Below, one piece after another: positions 16,082 through 24,633 of a DNA stretch of 36,709 bases. The stretch's first letter is position 1. The number at the start of each line of letters is the position of its first letter. Location of the stretch: positions 1-36,709 of the forward strand of contig CAJCIP010000125.1 of assembly GCA_903970445.1 (NCBI GenBank), in the 5' to 3' direction. Both the position numbers and the translations under genes were made by a program. The DNA is from Verrucomicrobia bacterium Tous-C9LFEB (GTDB taxonomy: Bacteria; Acidobacteriota; Terriglobia; Terriglobales; Acidobacteriaceae). The notes under the pieces are model-generated. The model was not told the origin of the DNA. It was given only the letters and a program-made list of their open reading frames with translations, and did no database searches.

Positions 16082-19027
16082 ATGGCATCAGCAAATTTGG
16101 ATGATCGAACCCGCTTTCAGGGCGGGGATGAGAAAGAACGCCTGCGAGGACTGCATGCGCTAGCCATTGTCGGCACACCCGCAGAGGTTGCGTTCGATGA
16201 ACTCACGGCCTTTGCCTGCGCAGCGTTTCGGGTGCCCTTGGCGCAAATCAACTTTGTCGCCGAAGATACGGTGTACATCAAGTCATCCCAAGGTTTTCCC
16301 GCTGGGAGAAGTATCCCGCGCGAAGATTCTTTCTGCCCACACGTGTTGGGCAACGATGATCCACTCCTCGTTCCCGACCTGACGAAAGACGCTCGCTTTG
16401 CGCAGAATGCTTTTGTGGTTTCTGAGCCGCACGCCCGTTTCTACGCCGGTGCTCCGCTTCTCATCCAGAATGCGCTGAGGGCCGGCACCTTTTGCATTGT
16501 GGATTTCAAACGCCGCCCCGTGTTTTCAGAAGAAGAACGAGTCCTTCTACAAGCGTTTGCTCAGAAAGCAGCTGCCCTTGTCCGGGCTCGACCGCACGAT
16601 GCCGGCAATCCTGCGCAGCTGCGTCCACAAGGCGGCAACAGTCATCCAGCGGCAATGGGAATGATCCTCCTGGGCCGCGACCTGCATGTAGAGCATGCCA
16701 ATTCCGCGGGGGTGCAACTTGTTCCGGGTCTGATCAACCGTAAGGCCGGCCAAGGAGAATCTGCTGAACTCGCCAGCCTTGAGTCACTCTTAGCAGATGC
16801 TATCCGCTCCGGAAGGAAAACCTTTGCCGCACCGGCCGAGAACGGCGGTGTCGTCAGGGCTGAGGTGTACCCGCTTGGCGAGATGTTCGTTGTCTTCTTG
16901 GAAAACCAGGAGAATGATCTGGCGACGCGCTGCCGGACTGACGCGAAGCTGGAGATGCTGCGGAGATCTTCAGAACCCATCTTTTGGATACTCAACAGCG
17001 AAGCGCCGGTAGAGGCTGAAGTCACAGAATGGTTGAAGTTCACGGGGCAGACCTTCACCGAGTTTCAAAGGGAGAATAGTCTATCCGCCGTTCACCCTCA
17101 TGACCGCTTTCGTGCCACGCAGGTCTTTGAGCGCTGTAGGAAAACCTCATCTCCGATGAATATCAATCTCCGGATAAGACGCTCTGACGGCGTCTATCGC
17201 TGGATGAATGTCCAGATGAGCCCGTCCTTTTACGCAGAGAACAACCTGACGGAATGGGTCGTTTGCGCCGTAGACATTTCCGAGAAGCACCATGAAACGG
17301 AGAGCTCCGCGAATCGTTTCGCAGAGGCGGGTGAGACGCAGGTAGCGGTCACGGAAGCAGCGTGGGAGATAGACTTTGACGCGCAACTCATGCATGGGTC
17401 TCGCAAATTGAATCAGCTTTTTGGCCTGGGCGAAGAAGCCTCAACCTTGACGCTTGAGGAATGCTTGGCGCGCATCCACCCGAATGACGCGAAGCGGGTT
17501 CAGCAGTCGTGGTTCCGAACAGATTCGGAGCGCTCGGCACACTGGGAGGCTAAGTTCCGTGCCTTGCACGCGGACGGGGGCTGGCGTTGGATAGCAGCAC
17601 GGGCTGTGTGTGAGCGCGATGAACGCGGTCATCTTTCCTGGGCAAGCGGGATCGCATCCGACATCACTCCACTCAGGCTGAAAGATGCGCTGACTGGTCT
17701 GGGCAACCGTGACTCCATGCTGGACCAGGTTCACCGGCGCATGCAGAAGAACTCTGACGAGGCCCGCAACTTTGCGACCTACTACATAAATCTGAACGGT
17801 TTTACGAGGATCAACGACAGCCTCGGCCACGCGGTTGGCGACGCTGTTCTCATGGAGGTCGCCCGGCGTCTACAGTCTACGATTGGCTCGGCAAGCGACT
17901 CCTGCGCCGCGCGTACAAGTGCTGACGAATTCATCGTTCTTCTCGGCGATCTGGCGTCGATGGAAGATGCCGTAATGTACGGAGAACTCCTGGATCGAGT
18001 GCTTGCCGCACCGTTCACGATCTCGGAAACGATCTACTTTTCCGCCAGTATTGGCCTCGCTTACGCCACACCGAATGCATTTCCAAGCGCCGAGGAGATT
18101 CTAGAGGCGGCGCATATAGCCATGTGCCAGGCAAAAGCGAGCGGAAAGACGTGCTGCGAAGTATTCCATCCGACCATGCGGCTCGCTGCTCTGGCACGTG
18201 TTTCGACTGAGAGAGATCTGATAACGGCCCTCAGGCAAAAGCAATTCGAGCTCTATTACCAGCCGAAGGTGAACATGATGACGGGCCGGTTGCAGAGCGT
18301 GGAAGCCCTGCTGCGGTGGCGTCATCCTGTACGCGGGATGATAAGTCCGGCCGAGTTTATTCCTATCGCGGAAGAGACGGGGCTCATCGTTCCGATCGGT
18401 GAATGGGTCTTCGAGCAGGCGTCCGAGCAACTAGCCCGCTGGGTGGAGAGCGGCGCCGTTCCGCATGACTTTACGGTCGCCGTGAACTGTTCTCCGCGTC
18501 AGCTGCGAGAATGGCGATTCTGCGAGACCCTTATCCGGCAATGCCGGGCGACGGGCCTCGACCCGAACCGATTTTGCCTCGAAATCACCGAAGGTACTTT
18601 GCTGGAAAATATGGCGAGTGTTAACGATGCTCTTCGCTTCGCCGTGGAAGCAGGATTTGGTTTGGACTTAGACGATTTCGGAACCGGATATTCCTCGCTC
18701 AGTTATCTTTACAAGTTCCCATTTCGCTGCATTAAAGTCGATCGGTCGTTTGTGAATAACATACCGACCGACTACAAGTGTCAGAGCCTTGTTTCCACAG
18801 TGATCAGTCTCGCAAGAGCGTTGAACTTCGAAGTCATCGCGGAAGGCGTCGAGACTACAGAACAGCGCGATATCCTCCTGAAGTTAGGCTGCGCAATCGC
18901 ACAGGGATACCTTTACTCCCCGGCGCTGCCGGCAGAGGCGCTTGAACGAAAGTGGCTTACCCAGAGCATGGCGTTTGATGTTTTGCCTAGCATGTACCCG
19001 GCGCAACCTTCGCTGGCTTTCGTGTAA
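16082..19027 (+). CDS. GAF-PAS-PAS-GGDEF(degenerate)-EAL protein, probable c-di-GMP phosphodiesterase
   Basis: A 981-residue cytoplasmic signalling protein without membrane segments. Domains: GAF (about 20-165), a linker, PAS (about 295-400, ending VVCAVDIS), PAS/PAC (about 425-530, ending ASGIASDI), GGDEF (about 535-695) and EAL (about 710-955). The GGDEF signature is replaced by TSADEF (612-617) and the usual metal-site D by N (YYINLNGF), so cyclase activity is unlikely. The EAL half is complete: E741-A-L, N802, E834, DDFGTG (864-869), K885, E921 and Q941. The expected activity is therefore hydrolysis of c-di-GMP under control of the GAF/PAS sensors. ATG at 16082 is chosen because similarity starts just after it; a longer frame opens at 15932. 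The next gene encodes a PilZ-like protein, supporting a c-di-GMP role. Confidence 0.93.
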   Translation: MASANLDDRTRFQGGDEKERLRGLHALAIVGTPAEVAFDELTAFACAAFRVPLAQINFVAEDTVYIKSSQGFPAGRSIPREDSFCPHVLGNDDPLLVPDLTKDARFAQNAFVVSEPHARFYAGAPLLIQNALRAGTFCIVDFKRRPVFSEEERVLLQAFAQKAAALVRARPHDAGNPAQLRPQGGNSHPAAMGMILLGRDLHVEHANSAGVQLVPGLINRKAGQGESAELASLESLLADAIRSGRKTFAAPAENGGVVRAEVYPLGEMFVVFLENQENDLATRCRTDAKLEMLRRSSEPIFWILNSEAPVEAEVTEWLKFTGQTFTEFQRENSLSAVHPHDRFRATQVFERCRKTSSPMNINLRIRRSDGVYRWMNVQMSPSFYAENNLTEWVVCAVDISEKHHETESSANRFAEAGETQVAVTEAAWEIDFDAQLMHGSRKLNQLFGLGEEASTLTLEECLARIHPNDAKRVQQSWFRTDSERSAHWEAKFRALHADGGWRWIAARAVCERDERGHLSWASGIASDITPLRLKDALTGLGNRDSMLDQVHRRMQKNSDEARNFATYYINLNGFTRINDSLGHAVGDAVLMEVARRLQSTIGSASDSCAARTSADEFIVLLGDLASMEDAVMYGELLDRVLAAPFTISETIYFSASIGLAYATPNAFPSAEEILEAAHIAMCQAKASGKTCCEVFHPTMRLAALARVSTERDLITALRQKQFELYYQPKVNMMTGRLQSVEALLRWRHPVRGMISPAEFIPIAEETGLIVPIGEWVFEQASEQLARWVESGAVPHDFTVAVNCSPRQLREWRFCETLIRQCRATGLDPNRFCLEITEGTLLENMASVNDALRFAVEAGFGLDLDDFGTGYSSLSYLYKFPFRCIKVDRSFVNNIPTDYKCQSLVSTVISLARALNFEVIAEGVETTEQRDILLKLGCAIAQGYLYSPALPAEALERKWLTQSMAFDVLPSMYPAQPSLAFV

Positions 19028-19152
19028 GTCGTATAACTCATTTCTGTAGATGAGCAGCATTTGATGCCCCGTTGTTTGACGGGATCGTCAGACCCTTGCT
19101 CGCAGAGCCGGTAAGGTTTGATTTCACTTCTGCGGCCAGCAAGGAAGTGTCA

Positions 19153-19569
19153 ATGAGTCTCAGCATGACCTATACCTTTGTGCCGACTGTTACTCCGGTC
19201 GAACCGTTGGCTGGAAGCTTTTCTCCAGCGTCCTCGCGCCAGAACACCTTCAATGTTTGCGAACTGCGGGCGCCCCGCTTTTGCCTGGAGCTGCCCGTTC
19301 GCTTCTTTTCGTCAGAGGGGGTCTTCGTTGGTGACTGCATCAATGTCAGCGAGTCGGGCGTCCTTGTCGCGTTCGATCAACCCATCGATGTATGGCTGGA
19401 AGGCCAGCTCACAGCCACTCTCCCGGATGGGAACATAAGCCTCAAAGCACGTGTGGCGCGCGTGGACGGCCGCAACGCCGGTCTGTCGTTCCGGCTCCAA
19501 TGCGAGGCAGAGAAGCTCGATGTGCAAAAGCTGCTTTCGCTCGCAAAAAGAGAAGAGCAGCAAGCCTGA
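19153..19569 (+). CDS. PilZ-like domain protein
   Basis: PilZ domains bind c-di-GMP and pass the signal to partners. Residues about 35-125 of this 138-residue protein fit the fold: an Arg-containing start (ELRAPRFCLELPVRFF) and the NVSESGVLVAF strand matching the (D/N)xSxxG motif, then alternating strands to GLSFRL. The RxxxR motif is imperfect (RAPR then VRF), so c-di-GMP binding is not certain. ATG at 19153 is chosen because AAGGAAG lies 5 bases upstream; the longer TTG start at 19072 has none. It follows the EAL gene by 125 bases in the same direction. Confidence 0.72.
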   Translation: MSLSMTYTFVPTVTPVEPLAGSFSPASSRQNTFNVCELRAPRFCLELPVRFFSSEGVFVGDCINVSESGVLVAFDQPIDVWLEGQLTATLPDGNISLKARVARVDGRNAGLSFRLQCEAEKLDVQKLLSLAKREEQQA

Positions 19570-19619
19570 TACTGATTCGGTTCGCCTCATCAGCCCCGTT
19601 GCGCCGTTACGCTCACTCT

Positions 19620-21253
19620 TTAGTCATCTGCATCGGCGTTTTTCGTCAGCGCTAACTCCAGATTCTTACTGACGTTAGAGCGATGTTTCGGTGCCGATTT
19701 GAAAGTCACGTCGCGGACATGAAGCGGCCGCTGTAGGTGTTGCGTTCCATCCAGCAAACCCTCGATGGTGAGAAGTTGGAGGCGTGGATACTTCGTGCCG
19801 TCGGAGGAGGTGTAGAAGCCTGCTCCAGCGGCACGCAGCTTCATGGGCCGGGTGGGATGAGCAAGCGAGATGAAGGCGCCGATCTCGGCGCGCTCAGAGG
19901 AAAGTACGCCAAGGAGATGAAGCTCTGAATCCTGGACACTCGCACCTCCTTTGACGGAAAACACAACTTGTTTAGCTTGTCCGGAGTTATCGTCGAAGAA
20001 GATTTTTCTTCAATGCCACGGTCCGCGCCGCGACGGTCACTATCGGCGACACGTGCCTCGACAAGGCCGAGAGCCCAGGCCTGGAACTGAAATTTATTTT
20101 CTTCAGCTAACTGCCTCGCACCTTCGAGGTCTGTCGGTTCGCCGACGACATCATAGGTTTTCTTGATATCTTCCCCAAACGTTGTCACGAGCCTGTTCTT
20201 GATGAGGCCGATAGCGAGATGGGTAATATCGATGCCGACCCAGCGGCGATGGAGCTTCTGCGCGACCTGCACAGTAGTGCCACAGCCGCAAAAGGGATCG
20301 AGAACGACGTCGCCTTCGTTGCTGCTTGCTCTGACGATGCGTTCGAGCAGAGCTTCAGGCTTCTGCGTTGGATAACCGAGACGCTCCTTCATCCATGACT
20401 TCAGTGCTTCAATATCAGTCCAGACGTCTTGAGCGGGCATTCCCCTCGACTCGTCCAGGTAGCGTTTCACCCTTGGAATTCCATTGCGGGTGTAGAAAAC
20501 ACGTTTCCCCCGGTCAAGTCGCTCCATCGTAGATATCGGTACACGCCAAAGACGGGTTATTCCCTTCCACTCGTACTCATAACCACCGCCTTGTAGACCG
20601 GCTGCACCTAAATCGCCTGACATGAAGCGCCGACCATCGTCGTCCTTATACCGGTAGTACTGCTCCACGTACTCAGGTTCGTAAGCTTGGTATTGCGTGC
20701 ACCAAAATGGCTCAAGTCCTTTGGAATAGAAAAGCAGCGTGTCGTGAACAGAGCCGAAACGTTTTGCATCGCTATGAGCGCTGTTGCGTTTCCAGATGAT
20801 CTCGGAATGGAACATCTGGGCGCCAAACACACCATCCATCAGTAGCTTGAGATAGTGGCTGGCCGTGGGGTCGCAATGCAGATAAATGGAGCCCGTCTCT
20901 TTGAGAACACGGCGTAGCTCAACAAGTCGAGGCGCCATCATGGCAAGATAGGCGAGCATGTCCGAGCCGCCAAGAAGAGTGCGAAATGCGCACATGGCGT
21001 CGGCCACGCGGCCGCCGTTTTCGACAACCTTCTCGTAGGAGCGAGCGGCTTCCTCGTTCCACTCCCAAGTGTCTTTGAATGCGGTGATCTGCGAAGCGGA
21101 GCGCGTTCCATCCTTTTCGGCGAAGAGGACGTTGTAATTCTGGCGCGAGTTGAACGGCGGATCGAGATAAATGAGATCAACAGAGTCAGAGGCAATGTAG
21201 TTGCCAAGAACTCCTAAATTGTCTCCGTAATACAGCTTGTTCTTCTCAGCCAT
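19620..21253 (-). pseudogene. DNA adenine/cytosine-N4 methyltransferase with Mrr-like C-terminal domain, one frameshift
   Basis: A beta-class amino-methyltransferase: catalytic DPPFNS (31-36) precedes the AdoMet motif DPFCGCGTT (319-327), and GYPTQKPEALLERI is the usual link between. After residue about 417 the frame is wrong. At the A5 run (plus-strand T5, 20003-20007) loss of one base breaks the gene; restoring it joins the protein to the downstream minus frame ending at 19620. That part reads FFDDNSGQAKQVVFSVKGG...ERAEIGAFISL...AGFYTSSDGTKYPRLQLLTIEGLLDG. ADRGIE...FSVKGG resembles the D-GID-G...VK core of Mrr-type restriction domains, with E in place of D and S in place of E/Q. The restored product would be 544 residues. 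As it stands, a 470-residue methyltransferase with an altered tail (stop at 19841) would be made. No companion restriction gene is adjacent. Confidence 0.85.
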
Positions 21254-21431
21254 GTGGATGCGAGAAGTTTAGCGGATGCGGTCAAATTTCCTTGCATGAG
21301 CCCTCACTGTCGCGCGCTCTTGAGGGCAACGGCTCGAGTCATACCAACCTGGGTCGAAGGCCAGGTGAGATCGCAACACGGGATGGAGCCCAGCCCTGCC
21401 TGAACGCCTGACGAAACCGGGCGCAAGCATA

Positions 21432-21459
21432 AAGGCCCGGCAGACATATGCCGGGCCTT
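21432..21459. terminator. strong hairpin between the methyltransferase and the Gly/Tyr-rich gene
   Basis: AAGGCCCGGCA (21432-21442) pairs perfectly with TGCCGGGCCTT (21449-21459). The plus strand continues GTTTTTG and the minus strand TTTATG. It lies 30 bases after the stop codon of the minus-strand gene at 21489 and most likely ends that transcript, though the T-run is better on the plus strand. Confidence 0.75.
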
Positions 21460-21488
21460 GTTTTTGTGTTGAACATGCAACGTATGCG

Positions 21489-22346
21489 CTACCTGCGGAA
21501 GCCACCAAAGCCGCCGCGGAAACCTCCGAAGCCTCCTCGATAACCGCCAAAGCCGCCGTAGTAGCCGAAGCCGATTCCGATGCCGAACGGATAGCCGTAG
21601 CCCCACGGACCGTAGCCGTAACCGTACGGGTATCCGTAGCCATAGTAGGGATAGCTGAAGCCATAGTACGGAGCAAAGCCGCCGTAGTACGGGCTACCGG
21701 CATAGAGCGCCTCGCCGTAGTAGTAGCCATGATGTTCATAGCCATCGCCTGTGAGATACGCGCCCGGCAGCAGGTCGGTGCCGCGGGCATACGCTTCAAG
21801 CGCCTTCGCATGCGCGTCGCCGGAGCCGAATGTGTACAGGTGGTCGTCCTTCAGCTTGATGCCGTCGCCTTCGCGATTGCCGGGGTAGGCTTCGGCTTCG
21901 CCTTCGAGCACGTGTACGGTGTCTGATTCAGCGTTGAAGGTGTAAACGCCATCTTTCAGCAGAGCCGTCTGGCCCCCGGGCAGGTCAACGAGAATCTGCG
22001 TATCTTGCGCTGGATGATGGACAGCGACGTTGATGCGTCCGCTTTCGACGCGCAGCTCCGCGCCATGCTTGTCGGCAGAAATAGTCTGGACCGAAGCTCC
22101 GCTTTCCGAGCGCAGCCAAACGCCTGCGATGATTTGTGAGTTGGTGACGCGCGGAGCGGACGAATATCCAGGCCGGTTGCGGGCCGGTGCGCGCTCAATG
22201 GTTGCGGGTTCCTGCTGGACGTAGCCAGCATCGATGGTTTCGGGTGCAGCGACATATGTGTTCTGCAGCGAGCCGTCCGCTTGGGCAAGGGCCGCCGTTG
22301 CAGATAAGGTCGCCAGGGCAAGAAAAAAGACAAAGGGCCGTGACAT
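21489..22346 (-). CDS. secreted FecR-like protein with Gly/Tyr-rich C-terminus
   Basis: A 285-residue exported protein: signal peptide (about 1-22, FFLALATLSATAALAQA), then residues 60-160 resembling a FecR/LysM-less sensor sandwich (AGVWLRSESGASVQTIS, ELRVESGRINVAVHH, TALLKDGVYTFNAE, VHVLEGEAEAY), then a tail from about 195 made of YGYPYGYGYG and GGFRGGFGGFRR repeats. ATG at 22346 is preferred to TTG at 22355 because AGAGG then lies about 10 bases upstream. The gene immediately upstream on the same strand has the same signal peptide style, the same tail type and a shared leader, so the two are tandem paralogues. Function unknown; a cell-surface or extracellular matrix role is a guess from composition. 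Confidence 0.85.
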   Translation of the reverse strand: MSRPFVFFLALATLSATAALAQADGSLQNTYVAAPETIDAGYVQQEPATIERAPARNRPGYSSAPRVTNSQIIAGVWLRSESGASVQTISADKHGAELRVESGRINVAVHHPAQDTQILVDLPGGQTALLKDGVYTFNAESDTVHVLEGEAEAYPGNREGDGIKLKDDHLYTFGSGDAHAKALEAYARGTDLLPGAYLTGDGYEHHGYYYGEALYAGSPYYGGFAPYYGFSYPYYGYGYPYGYGYGPWGYGYPFGIGIGFGYYGGFGGYRGGFGGFRGGFGGFRR

Positions 22347-22356
22347 CTGTTGCAAA

Positions 22357-22397
22357 CCTCTACTGCTATAGATGCGGTTTGCTGGATTTTGTCGCGG
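22357..22397 (-). promoter_or_regulatory. leader shared with the neighbouring paralogue (copy A)
   Basis: The plus-strand text CCTCT-N5-TATAGATGCGG...TTTGTCGCGG ends 11 bases before the start codon of the 21489-22346 gene and recurs upstream of the next gene at 23168-23208. The 11-base core TATAGATGCGG is identical. It spans the ribosome site and perhaps the promoter -10. Confidence 0.5.
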
Positions 22398-22493
22398 TGC
22401 GACCGGGTAGAGCAGAGAGGCCGTCTACAAGCCAGCACCTCCGTCCTCCATATTCGTCAACCCATTCGCCGACCGTCTCCAAGCGCAAAGTAA

Positions 22494-22519
22494 AAGCCCT
22501 GCTCGCGTGAGCAGGGCTT
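22494..22519 (-). terminator. rho-independent terminator of the upstream Gly/Tyr-rich gene
   Basis: AAGCCCTGCTC (22494-22504) and GAGCAGGGCTT (22509-22519) form a perfect 11-base stem with a 4-base loop; on the minus strand it is followed by TTACTTT. It lies 27 bases after the stop of the 22546-23160 gene. Confidence 0.85.
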
Positions 22520-22545
22520 CGGAAAAGATTCAACCAGCGTTGAGA

Positions 22546-23160
22546 TTACCGGCGACCGGAGCCGCCATGGAAGCTCGCGCCCGCATGGACTCCGCCACCA
22601 CCAACCGCGCCGCGGAAACCCACGCCGCCACCATATCCGCCGCGGAAACCTCCGACATAGCCGCCACGATATCCGCCGTAGTACCCACCACGGTAGCCAA
22701 AGCCTAAACCGATGCGGATGCCGCCGTAGTAGGGGTAGTAGCCATAAGGGTAGCCGTAGTAATAAGGGTAGGGGTATGGATACGCGACAACTGCCGGAGC
22801 AGGGTACTGAATGCCGGAGTCCACTGCCGGTAGCTGCTGCGGGTACTGCTCGTTTCCGTTGCTGTAAGCAGGCGCGGGCTGGGCATACTGGCCGCTGCCG
22901 TTGTCCGCGTAGCCTCCGTCGGCGGGAGCGTAGCCCTGTCCGCTGGGCGCAGCATACTGTGGATTGTTCTGCGCCTGGTACTGTCCGCCTTGCGCCGAGC
23001 CGTCGTAGTCATAGGGCGAAGCCTTCTGCCCATTCTGATTCTGGTATTGATACGCTTCGTTGGTGCTTTGGCCCGCAGGGTAAGCGCTTTGCGCGGAGAC
23101 AACCGCCGCAGTCGCGAACAGAGTGGCCAGGGCGAGCGTGATGTTCGTAAGCCGTGGCAT
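22546..23160 (-). CDS. secreted Gln/Tyr/Gly-rich low-complexity protein
   Basis: A 204-residue exported protein with a signal peptide (1-23, LALATLFATAAVVSA) followed wholly by low-complexity sequence: a Gln/Asn/Tyr/Gly/Pro-rich part (25-115, YQYQNQNGQ, GQGYAPADGGYADNGSGQYA), a YPYPYPYYYGYPYGYYPYY block (about 128-146), and Gly/Tyr/Arg repeats (GGYRGGYVGGFRGGYGGG) to the end. ATG at 23160 has AGAGGAT 6 bases upstream. It lacks the FecR-like middle of the downstream paralogue at 21489, but shares the tail, signal peptide and leader. Such composition is typical of phase-separating or matrix-forming proteins; the function is unknown. Confidence 0.82.
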   Translation of the reverse strand: MPRLTNITLALATLFATAAVVSAQSAYPAGQSTNEAYQYQNQNGQKASPYDYDGSAQGGQYQAQNNPQYAAPSGQGYAPADGGYADNGSGQYAQPAPAYSNGNEQYPQQLPAVDSGIQYPAPAVVAYPYPYPYYYGYPYGYYPYYGGIRIGLGFGYRGGYYGGYRGGYVGGFRGGYGGGVGFRGAVGGGGVHAGASFHGGSGRR

Positions 23161-23167
23161 CGTAAAT

Positions 23168-23208
23168 CCTCTGTGTGTATAGATGCGGGTTCGGCAGATT
23201 TGTTGCGG
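23168..23208 (-). promoter_or_regulatory. leader shared with the neighbouring paralogue (copy B)
   Basis: Plus-strand CCTCTGTGTGTATAGATGCGG...TTTGTTGCGG, matching the copy at 22357-22397 in about two thirds of positions with an identical 11-base core. It ends 7 bases before the start codon of the 22546-23160 gene. Confidence 0.5.
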
Positions 23209-23661
23209 TCGTTGGCCCGAGGCGGAATACGTAGGATTTGTTTCGTGGTGCCGCGCGGAAAACCGCAGTTCGAGCTGTACACGCCTTTCACAGACCAAGC
23301 TTCAAAGTCAGCCTGCGGCAAGCCGGGCGAGCCACAGGAGTTTATCGGGCAATAGCGGCCGAGGCGGAGCCTTCCAGCATGAGGCTGCTCGGTACGAGCC
23401 TGTTGGAGAGTGGCTTTCTCCTGATTCGTCGAAAACCAATACACCGCCTCCCACGACCACCAAGTCTGCTTAGAGCAGCCTTTGAACAACAAGTTCCAGT
23501 TTGCTTGTCTCCTTCATCCGCCGTCTCTTCGTGATGGAGGACTTCTTGTGACCCCTCTGGTCGCGCCTTCCTCTACGTGGGGAGGTGACGCGAAAAGCTA
23601 TGAAGGTCGCGGGGGGGCGGTGCACAGCTGAGAGACATTAGGCTCTGATGCGGCCAGGAAT
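23209..23661. other. 453-base gap with no recognisable gene
   Basis: Open frames here are continuations of frames overlapping the low-complexity gene and show no ribosome site, domain or plausible composition. No hairpin with a T-run, tRNA or insertion-sequence end was found. Composition changes near 23660, where the AT-richer pair of genes begins, so this may be the edge of an inserted segment. Confidence 0.4.
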
Positions 23662-24633
23662 CTAATCAACGCGGCTAGAATATTCTCTGCGAAACTCTTC
23701 ATAAATAATTCTCAGAATCTTCTGCCGGTCCTCAGCTTCTGCAAAATTCACGGCCAGTTTCAGAACGTCATCCTTGCTAATCGATTGGACCTTCATATTG
23801 ATTAGGTACTGCTTGTATTCCTTCGTGATGTCGTCGATGACCACTATGACGCTCCCGTCATGTATGCGTTCCCTGTCGAAGTTGACCTTCAATTCAGCGT
23901 AAAGCTGTTCCACTTGTGCTTCTGTGCTGATTTTTAACTTCTTGATTTGATACACGACCCCGAAGTTGGTGGATATATCAACTCCGTGATCACGCGCAGC
24001 AGTCCGCGTGTCCCGGTAAATTTTGCAGGCGAATTTTTCAAGATGAACCTTGATGATTGCGAAAGTAAATATCTCGAAATTGGAGGGACTCCTTTCTATC
24101 TGCTCTCGAATAAGTGCGGAAAATTGCTCCATGGATTCTGAAAGCTTTGTGCGCGTAACACTATCGTGCAACAAGGGCACGATCCCAAGCCGGTCGTCGA
24201 TGTGCTCACGAAGCCGACTCGGAAGCCACGCTACAAGGCTCTTCGCCTGCTTTCGATATGCATCACACAAGCGATACCGAAGATGAGCTGTTTGCTCCAA
24301 GACCCCATAACGCGACATCCGCGACCCATAGGCGTCGTAGTACCTGGCTCCGATATGGACGTCATGGCCTAGGAATTTACGCATGGCCTTAACGGCAGCT
24401 TCGTAGGAACTCCGAATGTCTGCGTCTGTAAATTCCGTACGTCCAGATGACGAGTACGCCTCCAGGAGGCCTAGCGTAACAATCGGCGCTATGAGCTTAG
24501 TCTGCGAATTCTTGAGCATTCGCTCGATTTCGGCTCTAAAACTATTGGAGGCTGGAGACTTCATCTTTAGAAGGTAATCCCAAGTACCCTCAACCGTTTT
24601 GCTGACTCTGAAGGAGGCCTGAATCGATTGCAA
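23662..24633 (-). CDS. putative PD-(D/E)XK restriction-type endonuclease
   Basis: A 323-residue soluble protein I cannot assign firmly. Residues 195-285 are arranged like a PD-(D/E)XK nuclease core: helix with E199 (VHLEKFACKIYRD), strand with D219 (HGVDISTNFG), strand with QIK (229-231, VVYQIKKLKI) where Q would replace the acidic residue, then a helix and the VIVVIDDITKEY strand. The overall size and layout recall Type II enzymes such as the HaeII family, but this is recollection without a search. The N-terminal 190 residues are mostly helical. The start is uncertain: TTG at 24633 overlaps the upstream gene by 44 bases, suggesting coupling; ATG at 24564 is the alternative. Base composition is clearly more AT-rich than the flanks, pointing to acquisition. 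The methyltransferase at 19620 is the only modification gene nearby. Confidence 0.6.
   Translation of the reverse strand: MQSIQASFRVSKTVEGTWDYLLKMKSPASNSFRAEIERMLKNSQTKLIAPIVTLGLLEAYSSSGRTEFTDADIRSSYEAAVKAMRKFLGHDVHIGARYYDAYGSRMSRYGVLEQTAHLRYRLCDAYRKQAKSLVAWLPSRLREHIDDRLGIVPLLHDSVTRTKLSESMEQFSALIREQIERSPSNFEIFTFAIIKVHLEKFACKIYRDTRTAARDHGVDISTNFGVVYQIKKLKISTEAQVEQLYAELKVNFDRERIHDGSVIVVIDDITKEYKQYLINMKVQSISKDDVLKLAVNFAEAEDRQKILRIIYEEFRREYSSRVD

Noticed and set aside
16470-16500. GGCACCTTTTGCA as a sigma-54 site
   Set aside because: GG and GC are 8 bases apart instead of 10 and it lies inside the GAF domain coding region.
22704-23492. 262-residue minus-strand frame overlapping the Gln/Tyr/Gly-rich gene
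   Set aside because: Out of frame with the signal-peptide-bearing gene, with no ribosome site and Thr/Arg-rich composition typical of a shadow.
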